Source of the DNA: JAVZJR01 sp964435235
GTDB lineage: Archaea > Micrarchaeota > Micrarchaeia > Anstonellales > Bilamarchaeaceae
Direction of reading: 5' to 3'
DNA: 19,639 nt
Assembly (NCBI GenBank): GCA_964435235.1
Contig: CAYSXZ010000046.1
Coordinates: 1 to 19,639 of the forward strand
Part shown: in pieces, positions 1 to 7,001 of the stretch
Layout of the letters: the number at the start of each line of letters is the position of its first letter
Numbering within the stretch: the stretch's first letter is position 1
The notes under the pieces: model-generated
Databases searched by the model: none
What the model saw: the letters and a program-made list of their open reading frames with translations, nothing else
Told to the model about the DNA's origin: nothing
Made by a program: the position numbers and the translations under genes

Positions 1-85
1 AGATTATGTAGAGGGCAAGCGACCCAAGAACTATTATTATCTCTGTCGGTAACTTCTTTAGATCTTCTTTTATATTTTTCTCCAT
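1..85 (-). CDS. Hypothetical membrane protein, N-terminal part only
   Basis: Only the first 28 codons lie in the window; the gene runs off the left edge. They read as a short charged start (MEKNIKEDLKKLP) followed by a hydrophobic run (TEIIIVLGSLALYII), as in a protein whose first membrane helix begins near residue 15. The ATG at 85 is the only plausible start, because an in-frame TAG lies just upstream. It follows rpoL on the same strand after a 34-nt gap, so the two are probably co-transcribed. No clear ribosome-binding site sits at the usual distance. Too little is present to assign a family. Confidence 0.5.
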   Translation of the reverse strand, partial: MEKNIKEDLKKLPTEIIIVLGSLALYII

Positions 86-119
86 GTGGATGTCCCTGTT
101 GCGATTCTCCTATAACATG

Positions 120-398
120 CTATTTGGATATTTCAGAAAATTGTTTCTTAAATTCGTTTACCTCTTCTCTTATTTCATTAATTTTCTTGGTAAGTAATTC
201 CATCGGGTCTCCATCCTTTGTTTTGATAATAAGATGAGGAGTACCAATAACCGGATGCTGAATACGGTATGCGGCGAATTCTACACTCTTTACCTCATTC
301 AGTTTTTCGACAAGAAGATGTGCTATCGATTGGTCTACATCATCACCAAGGTCTATTTCAATCTCATTTTTTTCCTTACTAAGAATTCTGATGGCCAT
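120..398 (-). CDS. rpoL: DNA-directed RNA polymerase subunit L (Rpo11)
   Basis: This 92-residue protein is the archaeal counterpart of eukaryotic RPB11/AC19, which pairs with subunit D to form the alpha-like platform on which RNA polymerase assembles. The sequence shows the family pattern: an N-terminal beta strand (IRILSKEKNEIEIDL), the alpha-dimerisation core with VEFAAYRIQHPVIGTPHL near residues 39-56 (compare the family's VEFAAYxxxHPL), then a glycine/aspartate turn (KTKDGDPMELL) and a C-terminal helix. The length is normal. The ATG at 398 follows an AGGTG site at 406-410. It is divergent from the DUF373 gene across a 91-nt spacer. The family call is firm. Confidence 0.95.
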   Translation of the reverse strand: MAIRILSKEKNEIEIDLGDDVDQSIAHLLVEKLNEVKSVEFAAYRIQHPVIGTPHLIIKTKDGDPMELLTKKINEIREEVNEFKKQFSEISK

Positions 399-448
399 AA
401 ATCTGCACCTTTTGTTAAGTCTTACAGTTTATTCTTGGAAAAGAACTT

Positions 449-489
449 CTTTTAAAGCATAGCGGAGAATATCACATTGGTGGAGAAAA
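449..489 (+). promoter_or_regulatory. Putative TATA box and ribosome-binding site of the DUF373 gene
   Basis: A TATA-like CTTTTAAA (449-456) lies about 34-41 nt ahead of the ATG at 490. This predicts a transcript of roughly 10-15 nt leader that just includes GGTGGA (479-484), a good archaeal Shine-Dalgarno match. Identified by eye. Confidence 0.35.
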
Positions 490-1728
490 ATGAAAAGACC
501 ACTTATTATACTATGCATAGACCGTGACAATGACATCTACGAAAAAACTGGAATAAGCGGTCCGATAATCGGCAGGGCAGCTAATCTTGATGCCGTAATT
601 AAACTGGCCCTTGCAGACCCGGAAGATTCAGATGTCAATGCACTCTTTTATGCGCTGAAGCTTTACGACCAGATGGTAAAGGAAAAGGAGGCGGTAGAGG
701 TAGTTACGCTGACCGGGGATAAAAGTCTTGGCTACGTCGCAGACAGAAGGATAAGTTCCCAACTTGATCGCATCACACGAGAGTTAAATCCTTCTAGTTG
801 CATCCTTATTTCAGATGGTGCATCTGATGAAGAAGTCACGCCCATCATACGCTCAAGATTGAAGGTGGATTCCACAAAGATAGTATTTGTTAAGCAGGCA
901 AAAGAACTGGAAAAAACATACTTTGTTCTCCTCGAAAAATTGAGAGATCCTTATTATGCAAAGATAATTATAGGCATCCCAGCACTTCTGATACTTTTGA
1001 TTTCGCTTTCAACATTTCTTGGCCTTGGGTGGGAGCCGGTCGGAATAATAGTTGGCTTGTATTTGTTAATGAGAATGGCAGGTTTCGACGAGATGGTAAT
1101 GACTATAATAAAGGACTTCAGATTTTCTATAGAAAAACCAGGATGGATAGGGTATATAGGAGGAATTGCACTTTTCATTATTGCTAGTTATGTTGGTTTC
1201 CAATCTTTCGAATCCCAACAACCTAATCTTCCAGGTGAAAAGCTTGCAGGTTATGTGATGGGGAGCGTAATATGGCCAATCTTTCTAGGTCTTCTGCTCA
1301 TAATGCTCGGAAAATCTGTGGACGCACTCATAGAAAAGAAAAAGTACGAAATGACACGCTATCTTCTCTATACAATTGCTGCAGCCCTTTCTGCCTTTCT
1401 TATATGGATTGGAAGTCTGTGGATAGTAAATCTAAATCCACCATATGTCGATTTTGGAACGTTTCTACTTATGCTTATTGTATGCTTATTCCTTGGCTAT
1501 GTCTCCAACTGGGCGATTAACATATACCGTCGGGATATTTTGAAGGAGATGAAACTGGAAGGAAAAGAAGCAATTAGTGATCATGGTGTTTATCTAGGAA
1601 AGGTGGTTGGGGTAGATATGAGAAAAGGAAAACTAATAATCAAGACAATTTTCGAAAAGAAATACTTCCTGCCGCTCTCAGCGATAGTTGCTATAGACGA
1701 AAAGGTGGTCTTAAGAGCAGGAGAGTAA
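490..1728 (+). CDS. DUF373 family integral membrane protein
   Basis: 412 residues, matching the archaeal DUF373 family, whose function is unknown. Residues 1-150 form a soluble alpha/beta-like domain that starts with a strand and acidic motif (IILCIDRDNDIYEKTG) followed by the conserved GRAANLDAVIKLALADPEDSDVN segment. Hydrophobic stretches near 157-180, 181-197, 219-237, 253-273, 290-313 and 321-340 suggest five or six membrane helices. After these, residues about 363-410 form a soluble tail with short beta strands (GVYLGKVVGVDM, KLIIKT, KYFLPLSAIVAI) that looks like a PRC-barrel fold; that likeness is my inference. The ATG at 490 follows GGTGGA at 479-484. It is convergent with lonB, with only 5 nt between the stops. 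Confidence 0.85.
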   Translation: MKRPLIILCIDRDNDIYEKTGISGPIIGRAANLDAVIKLALADPEDSDVNALFYALKLYDQMVKEKEAVEVVTLTGDKSLGYVADRRISSQLDRITRELNPSSCILISDGASDEEVTPIIRSRLKVDSTKIVFVKQAKELEKTYFVLLEKLRDPYYAKIIIGIPALLILLISLSTFLGLGWEPVGIIVGLYLLMRMAGFDEMVMTIIKDFRFSIEKPGWIGYIGGIALFIIASYVGFQSFESQQPNLPGEKLAGYVMGSVIWPIFLGLLLIMLGKSVDALIEKKKYEMTRYLLYTIAAALSAFLIWIGSLWIVNLNPPYVDFGTFLLMLIVCLFLGYVSNWAINIYRRDILKEMKLEGKEAISDHGVYLGKVVGVDMRKGKLIIKTIFEKKYFLPLSAIVAIDEKVVLRAGE

Positions 1729-1733
1729 TAAAA

Positions 1734-3764
1734 TTATTTAAATTGTCTTTTCATCTTTTCAAGAATCTTCTTTTTCTCTTTTGAATCCTTCAATGCGGCC
1801 TCGAGAACATCCACTATATTTTCAACCGGGATGATCCTTACTTTTTCAAGTTTCTCCTTGGGAAGGTAAACATCCTTAGAATTTGCCGAAGGGATGAGTA
1901 CATTTTTTATACCGCTTTCAATCGCTGCTTCAATCTTTGCGGTTACTCCTCCCACAGGAAGCACCTTTCCGCGTATATCCAGCGATCCAGTCATAGCATA
2001 ATCCTGTTTGATTGGTATTTCTGTTATCGCAGATATAACTGCAACCGCTGTAGCTATGGATGCGCTGTCTCCTTCTATTCCTTCGTATGTCTGGATAAAT
2101 TGAATATGAATATCCTTTCTTGAAATATCAGTTCCGACGTGCTTCTTTATTATCGCAGAAACATTTTCCACCGCTTCCTTTGCAATCTGCCCTAGCTTTC
2201 CAGTTGCGATTACTTTTCCCTCGCTTTTCGATGCCGCTGGTGTGACTTCTGCTACCATAGGAAGAACAAGCCCGGCTTTAGAATCTCCAAGCACCGCAAG
2301 ACCATTAACACGACCGATCGCAGTTCCGGATGTTGTTAGCATCTGATATTCCTTTCTCATCTCTATAAGTTTTGTACCAAGTTGACTCTCTATTGTTCTA
2401 AATATTTTCTTAGCCTCTAAGACTTCTTTTTTCGTGACGAAAGGTAATCCCCGCTCGCGCGCGATATCTCCAGCGGCGCGCACGAGCCCACCAAGTTCTC
2501 TAAGGTTGAGCGTGAACTTATTCCTACGACCGGACATCCTTCTTGCCTCTTCTATAATCTCCTCGACTGCATCCATTGCAAAATGCGGAATCTTGCCGTC
2601 CTTCTTCACTTCTTGTGCAACGAACTGGACTAATTTCTCTTCATTTTCTGGTGTGTCATCCATGCTATCCTCAACGTAAACCTCATAACCTCCGCCCCTT
2701 ATTCTAGAACGAAGGGCTGGATGAATTCTTGCCATGTCTGGAAGGTTGCCTGCGGCCACAAGCACGAAATCAGTTGGTACTGGTTGCGTCTTCACCAAGG
2801 CACCAGAACTCATCTCACTCTGACCAGTAATTGGATATTTCTTTTCTTGCATCGCGGTCAAAAGCTCTTGCTGCCAGTTTATCTTTAGTGATGCAATCTC
2901 ATCTATGAAAAGCACTCCTCTGTTTGCTTTGTGGATGGCTCCTGCTTCGACACGTAGGTGTGGCGGAGTACCAAGACCACCACTCTGTAGCGGATCGTGC
3001 TTTATATCGCCTAGAAGTGCACCTGCCTTTGTGCCAGTCGCATCTATAAAGGGCGCCGTGGTTTTTCCTGTATTATCAACAAGGAGTTTTGGATTGGTTA
3101 TGTTTTCCCTAAAGGAAAACCTTCTTCCTAATCCCGCAGTTGCTGAAGATATCACATAAAGAAATCCAAGCCCCAAGAGGGCGGCTATCACAAACCATTT
3201 TGCATTTTCAGGTATTCCTAGGAGAAATATTACAACATAGAGCACAACAGCTCCTATAAGAAGAAGGAGAATGGGACTTAAGCCACGTTCTTCCTCTTCT
3301 GTTATTTTTCTTTCTCTTGCTATTCTTCTACCGAGTCCAGGACCGAGTGCGCTAGTTGGTTTTCCCTTTTTAATAGCTTCGAGTTCTGCTGGTGAATAAT
3401 ATTTCATATACTTTCTATGCGTCTTGAGATACTCATAATTTGGATATGTCTTTACCACTTCTATCAGAGGTTGATTTTCATCTTCAAGATTTGGATGTAC
3501 AACTACATCTTCAAGGTCTTCTACCGGCATAAGCTCTGCCATTGCCTGCGCCAACATGCTTTTACCAGTTCCTGGCGGACCAATTAAAAGAACATTTCTC
3601 TTCTGCTTCGCTGCCTTTTTGACTATGTCTACTGCTTTCTCCTGACCTATTATTTGGTCTATTAATCTCTTTGGAACCTCTATCTCTGCTGTGCTTTGAA
3701 ATTTTTTCAGGAAACCACCCTCAAATTTCCAAATACAATTCTTGGCGAAAAGAAACTTCCGCAA
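1734..3764 (-). CDS. lonB: Archaeal membrane-bound Lon protease (LonB)
   Basis: ATP-dependent AAA+ serine protease, expected to be anchored in the membrane with its catalytic parts in the cytoplasm, where it degrades damaged or regulatory proteins. Numbering from the TTG at 3764: Walker A GPPGTGKS at 62-69; two membrane helices at about 162-184 and 188-208, inserted between Walker A and B as is typical of LonB; Walker B VLFIDEI at 284-290; C-terminal Lon protease domain with catalytic Ser567 in EGDSAS and Lys610 in GGVTAK. The length of about 660-676 is normal. There is no in-frame ATG ahead of Walker A. The start is therefore either TTG at 3764, with no convincing binding site and a 58-nt overlap with tldE, or CTG at 3710, preceded by GAGGGTGG and overlapping the tldE TGA as CTGA. 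The outer bound is given here; the CTG is at least as likely. Confidence 0.95.
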   Translation of the reverse strand: MRKFLFAKNCIWKFEGGFLKKFQSTAEIEVPKRLIDQIIGQEKAVDIVKKAAKQKRNVLLIGPPGTGKSMLAQAMAELMPVEDLEDVVVHPNLEDENQPLIEVVKTYPNYEYLKTHRKYMKYYSPAELEAIKKGKPTSALGPGLGRRIARERKITEEEERGLSPILLLLIGAVVLYVVIFLLGIPENAKWFVIAALLGLGFLYVISSATAGLGRRFSFRENITNPKLLVDNTGKTTAPFIDATGTKAGALLGDIKHDPLQSGGLGTPPHLRVEAGAIHKANRGVLFIDEIASLKINWQQELLTAMQEKKYPITGQSEMSSGALVKTQPVPTDFVLVAAGNLPDMARIHPALRSRIRGGGYEVYVEDSMDDTPENEEKLVQFVAQEVKKDGKIPHFAMDAVEEIIEEARRMSGRRNKFTLNLRELGGLVRAAGDIARERGLPFVTKKEVLEAKKIFRTIESQLGTKLIEMRKEYQMLTTSGTAIGRVNGLAVLGDSKAGLVLPMVAEVTPAASKSEGKVIATGKLGQIAKEAVENVSAIIKKHVGTDISRKDIHIQFIQTYEGIEGDSASIATAVAVISAITEIPIKQDYAMTGSLDIRGKVLPVGGVTAKIEAAIESGIKNVLIPSANSKDVYLPKEKLEKVRIIPVENIVDVLEAALKDSKEKKKILEKMKRQFK

Positions 3765-4948
3765 CTCTTTGTTTTCTTTTCTATATTTTCTATATCTCTA
3801 AAAAGATTAAATATGTTTCCAGTTATCATAAACCCGCCAACTGCCTTTTTCTCTTTTCCAAGGAGCATTCCTGCATTTATCTCCACTCCAAAATCCCCAG
3901 TGGTTCTATTCGCCGTGTGTGTTCCATGAAGGGCATAAATAAGTAAAGTTTTTTCTCCCTTATATTCTTCTTCCACATTTTCAACATCTCCTACTGCTAT
4001 TTCGATATTCGAGTTTCCAGGCATCGGCGGCGCTGAGAATGCTGCTCTGTTGCAGTACCCATCTCTTTCTATTCCTTCTAGAAACGCTGTTTCACGGTCA
4101 TAGATGAAATCCATTACAACACCATTCTCTATAAGGGGCCTCCTTCTGGCAGGCACCCCTTCGTCATCGAATGGCCTTCCTGCTGTTCCGCTTAGTGTCC
4201 CGTCGTCGTATAAACTTAACTTTTCATTAAAGAAAGATTTGCCTTTCTTCGTTGCAAGGACGCTTATCCCTCTCCTTTTCCAATCTCCTAAAAATGATGG
4301 CAGTAGTATATCGAGAAGGTCCGTTAACGTCTCTGGGCCCATCACTACTGTGTACATCCCCGGCTCTGGCCTTTTTGGTTTTCTCATCGCTCTTGCCATC
4401 TCAGCGGCTTGCAGTCCCATGTCGTAAAAATCTCCGGGAAGATGGGTAAACGCATTAGAATAAAACCCAAAACCATCTTCGTCCATAACTTCTCCATAGA
4501 CAGAGAGAACAGTGCATCTATACTCTCCTTCGAGTCCGTAGCTATTCTCAATTCTCGTTTCTTCTTCAGAAGTGCTAACCATTATTTTCGTATTCTTGGA
4601 ATACCTTTCTGCACCGCTTCTTATCTCTTCTAAGATGTTCTTTAATCCAGTTTCATCCATGTTCGCTATTTTTCTATCATAAATATCAACGTTCGGGAAG
4701 GTAGTTTTTGGAGCGAATGAAAAATTAGATTGTGGTGAGAATTTTGACGCTTCCGCTGCCTTCTCAAGCGATTTTTTTATTTCATTTTCGTGCGTGCAGT
4801 ATGCAAAACCAACTCTCCTATCTTTAAGGACTCTTATCCCGTATCCAGTTATTTCGTTGTACTCTCTTGGTTTTATTTTTCCTCCATAAAGCATAAGCGA
4901 ATAAGAGGTTGTTTTTGAGAAATAAATCTCGTGAGGAAATGAGAACAT
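3707..4948 (-). CDS. pmbA: TldE/PmbA-type peptidase subunit
   Basis: 413 residues of the TldD/PmbA family. In known systems TldD and TldE form a heterodimeric metalloprotease acting on unfolded peptides; TldD carries the HExxxH zinc motif and TldE does not. No HExxxH is visible here, so this is the TldE type. Family landmarks are FDDEGVPARR (260-269), TTGDFGVEINAG (349-360), GGFMITGNIFNLF (371-383) and a SPRIVFGNLRV ending, so it is complete. No tldD partner is in the window. The ATG at 4948 has no Shine-Dalgarno site but sits about 21-30 nt after a TATA-like element, so the mRNA is probably leaderless. lonB follows with an overlap and is probably in the same transcript. Confidence 0.9.
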   Translation of the reverse strand: MFSFPHEIYFSKTTSYSLMLYGGKIKPREYNEITGYGIRVLKDRRVGFAYCTHENEIKKSLEKAAEASKFSPQSNFSFAPKTTFPNVDIYDRKIANMDETGLKNILEEIRSGAERYSKNTKIMVSTSEEETRIENSYGLEGEYRCTVLSVYGEVMDEDGFGFYSNAFTHLPGDFYDMGLQAAEMARAMRKPKRPEPGMYTVVMGPETLTDLLDILLPSFLGDWKRRGISVLATKKGKSFFNEKLSLYDDGTLSGTAGRPFDDEGVPARRRPLIENGVVMDFIYDRETAFLEGIERDGYCNRAAFSAPPMPGNSNIEIAVGDVENVEEEYKGEKTLLIYALHGTHTANRTTGDFGVEINAGMLLGKEKKAVGGFMITGNIFNLFRDIENIEKKTKSCGSFFSPRIVFGNLRVVS

Positions 4949-4982
4949 AGTATTTTATTTTATTTTGTAATTTATAATAGTT
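4949..4982. promoter_or_regulatory. Compact divergent promoter for tldE and thpR
   Basis: The whole spacer between two divergent ATG codons is 34 bp. On the minus strand ATTATAAATT (plus-strand 4969-4978) lies at -30 to -21 of tldE. On the plus strand TATTTTATTT (4951-4960) lies at -32 to -23 of thpR. Neither gene has a Shine-Dalgarno site, so both transcripts are probably leaderless. Inferred from spacing by eye. Confidence 0.5.
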
Positions 4983-5525
4983 ATGGCCGAAACGAAAAGG
5001 CTTTTTGTAGCAGTAGAATTGCCTTCGGAATTAAGACATAGATTGCATCTACTTACAAGGGAATTACCGCAGGACGCGATAAAGGCGGTTGAAGAAGAAA
5101 ATATCCACATCACCCTAAAATTTATCGGTGATGTACAAGTGGAGAAAATAAAAGAGATAACCGAGCGCCTTGGAAAGATATCCTTTTCACCATTTCGTTG
5201 CGCCGTTCGCGGTGTTGGTGTTTTTCCAAATCAAAACTATATTCGCATCGTATGGGTTGGTCTGCAAAACAACGAGATGTTGTTGCTTGCTGAAGAGATA
5301 GAGCAGGCGCTCAGCGGAATCGGTAAGAAAGAGGATAGGGAATTTGTTGGGCATATAACAATCGCAAGGGTTAGAAGGAAGATAGATGTCAAGGATTTTC
5401 TGAGTAAACACGCAAACGAGAGCTTTGGAGATTTTTATGTCTCTGATTTTGTTCTTATGGAAAGCCAACTTGGCAGGGAAGGGCCGACCTATACTGTGAT
5501 TAAAAAGTTTACACTCGAAAATTAA
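4983..5525 (+). CDS. thpR: RNA 2',3'-cyclic phosphodiesterase (LigT/ThpR family)
   Basis: 180 residues of the 2H phosphoesterase superfamily, which opens 2',3'-cyclic phosphates on RNA ends and can join tRNA halves in vitro as a 2'-5' ligase. Both catalytic motifs are present: HITL at 42-45 and HITI at 124-127, each followed by a strand, plus the RLFVAVELP start typical of the family. The length is normal. The ATG at 4983 has no ribosome-binding site but lies 23-32 nt after a TATA-like element, so the transcript is probably leaderless. It is the first gene of a plus-strand RNA-processing cluster with SBDS, fibrillarin and the CCA-adding enzyme, which supports a role in tRNA or rRNA end processing. 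Confidence 0.93.
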   Translation: MAETKRLFVAVELPSELRHRLHLLTRELPQDAIKAVEEENIHITLKFIGDVQVEKIKEITERLGKISFSPFRCAVRGVGVFPNQNYIRIVWVGLQNNEMLLLAEEIEQALSGIGKKEDREFVGHITIARVRRKIDVKDFLSKHANESFGDFYVSDFVLMESQLGREGPTYTVIKKFTLEN

Positions 5526-5536
5526 TTGGTGTTTTT

Positions 5537-6241
5537 ATGACAACTCTTGATAAAGCAATCATCGCTTCTTACGAAAAAGGAGGGAAGAGGTTCGAGATAT
5601 ACGTGGATCCAGATGCAGCCCAAGCATATCGCGAAGGCGTGAAAAAGGATTTGAAGAATATACTTGTTGCGGAAGAGGTTTACTCGGATGCGAAAAAGGG
5701 AGAGAAGGCAAAAACAAGCGATGTGGAAAAGACCTTTGGCACTACTGATATTATGCAAATTTTAGATTTTATACTAAAATACGGCGAGATTCATCTTACT
5801 ACAGAGCAACGTAGGAGAAAGGTTGAGGAGAAAAGAAAACAGATAATAGCAATAATTGCGCGAGAGGCCATAGACCCACGCACGAATGCTCCTCATCCAA
5901 TAGTACGAATAGAAAACGCGCTAGAGGAAGCAAAGGTACATATAGATCCTTTCAAAGATGCAAGGGAGCAATTAGAGGATGTTATTAAGGAGCTTAGAGT
6001 TTTACTTCCACTCAAATTCGAAAAGATAAATGTTGCTGTAAAAGTTCCTTCTGCATTTGCGCATAAATGCTATGGTACGCTTAAAAATTATGGTATAAAG
6101 AAGGAGCAGTGGCTTTCTGATGGTAGTCTAATAGTCGTGGTTGAGATCTTTGCAGGATTGCAAGGCGAATTCTATGATAAATTGAATAAGATGACAAACG
6201 GCACGGTTGAAACCAAAGTAATAGAAGGTGGCAGATTTTGA
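5537..6241 (+). CDS. sbds: Ribosome maturation protein SBDS (Sdo1)
   Basis: 234 residues, matching archaeal SBDS. In eukaryotes the homologue releases eIF6 from the large subunit together with a GTPase; the archaeal protein is thought to act in large-subunit maturation. Three domains can be followed: an N-terminal FYSH domain (about 1-85, with YEKGGKRFEIYVDPDAA), a helical middle domain (about 90-160, with LTTEQRRRKVEEKRKQII and the conserved DPRTNAPHP), and a ferredoxin-like C-terminal domain (about 163-234). The length matches archaeal members. The ATG at 5537 follows GGTG at 5527-5530. Its TGA stop overlaps the TTG start of fibrillarin. Confidence 0.95.
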   Translation: MTTLDKAIIASYEKGGKRFEIYVDPDAAQAYREGVKKDLKNILVAEEVYSDAKKGEKAKTSDVEKTFGTTDIMQILDFILKYGEIHLTTEQRRRKVEEKRKQIIAIIAREAIDPRTNAPHPIVRIENALEEAKVHIDPFKDAREQLEDVIKELRVLLPLKFEKINVAVKVPSAFAHKCYGTLKNYGIKKEQWLSDGSLIVVVEIFAGLQGEFYDKLNKMTNGTVETKVIEGGRF

Positions 6242-6897
6242 ATATTACTAAGATACGCGAAGGATTGTATGGGATAGAAGGTGGAATAGCTACAAAGAAC
6301 CTCGTCCCTCGCGTAAAGGTTTATAATGAGAAAATTATTAAACAAGGAGAGGTGGAGTATCGAATTTGGAATCCGTATAGAAGCAAGCTCGCCGCTGCTC
6401 TGAAAAAGGGATTGAAAACCTTTCCTTTTACTGAGAACACTAAGGTTCTTTATCTTGGCGCATCTACTGGAACAACAGTTTCTCATTTGTCTGATATAAT
6501 AGTCGATGGGGAGATATATGCGGTTGAGATATCTCCTCAAGCAATGAGGTCTCTTCTTAGAGTTGCGGAGCAGAGAGAAAATGTAATTCCGATCCATGGA
6601 GATGCGCGAAAACCTCAGGAATACGAAGAGGTAGGAAAAGTTGATGTGATATACCAGGATGTTGCACAACCAGATCAAGATGAAATACTGATTGCGAATA
6701 CAAGGATGTTCCTGAAGAAGAACGGTATTGCTATGATTGCGATAAAGAGTCAAAGTATAGATGTAACCCTCAAGCCAAAAGAGGTTTTTGACCGCGTAAT
6801 AAAAAAGCTTGAACAGCATTTCGAAGTCATCGAAAAAATAAAACTTGAGCCCTTTGACAAGGACCATCTCTTTGTTGTGCTAAAATTCAAGGGATGA
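6238..6897 (+). CDS. flpA: Fibrillarin-like rRNA/tRNA 2'-O-methyltransferase
   Basis: 219 residues. This is the catalytic subunit of the archaeal C/D-box ribonucleoprotein; it transfers methyl groups from S-adenosylmethionine to 2'-OH sites selected by guide RNAs. The binding site reads YLGASTGTTVSHLSD (72-86), followed by AVEISP (95-100), DVAQPDQ (141-147) and KSQSID (170-175), which correspond to fibrillarin's conserved motifs and Lys of the catalytic set. The start is TTG at 6238: it lies inside TTGA shared with the SBDS stop and is preceded by AAGGTGG at about 6225-6231. No ATG fits the N-terminus. The usual partner gene nop5 is not adjacent, which is less common. Confidence 0.95.
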   Translation: MNITKIREGLYGIEGGIATKNLVPRVKVYNEKIIKQGEVEYRIWNPYRSKLAAALKKGLKTFPFTENTKVLYLGASTGTTVSHLSDIIVDGEIYAVEISPQAMRSLLRVAEQRENVIPIHGDARKPQEYEEVGKVDVIYQDVAQPDQDEILIANTRMFLKKNGIAMIAIKSQSIDVTLKPKEVFDRVIKKLEQHFEVIEKIKLEPFDKDHLFVVLKFKG

Positions 6898-6970
6898 TGT
6901 TGGTATGCAGCAATGGAATAAGATTCAATGCTGAACATGTATGCCCTCGTCCCTATGGCACATTTATCAA

Positions 6971-6980
6971 TTTATTTAAA
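6971..6980 (+). promoter_or_regulatory. Putative TATA box of cca
   Basis: TTTATTTAAA lies at -31 to -22 of the ATG at 7002, the spacing expected for a leaderless archaeal transcript. No Shine-Dalgarno site sits near that ATG. The 104-nt gap after flpA therefore probably carries a separate promoter. Confidence 0.5.
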
Positions 6981-7001
6981 TCTAATGTGAAAGATTATCT
7001 C

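Noticed and set aside
6172..6867. 231-codon open frame antisense to fibrillarin
   Set aside because: Composition is that of a shadow frame (rich in Leu, Phe, Ser, Tyr), and the opposite strand is an unmistakable fibrillarin.
6890..6940. Possible C/D-box guide RNA just after fibrillarin (ATGATGT as box C, CTGA as box D)
   Set aside because: Box C is imperfect, no C'/D' pair is visible, and the terminal stem is missing; likely chance.
6894..7001. Upstream extension of the cca ORF to 6894 (36 extra codons)
   Set aside because: The extra residues do not resemble the family N-terminus, and a TATA-like box at 6971-6980 lies inside them at ideal distance for a leaderless start at 7002.
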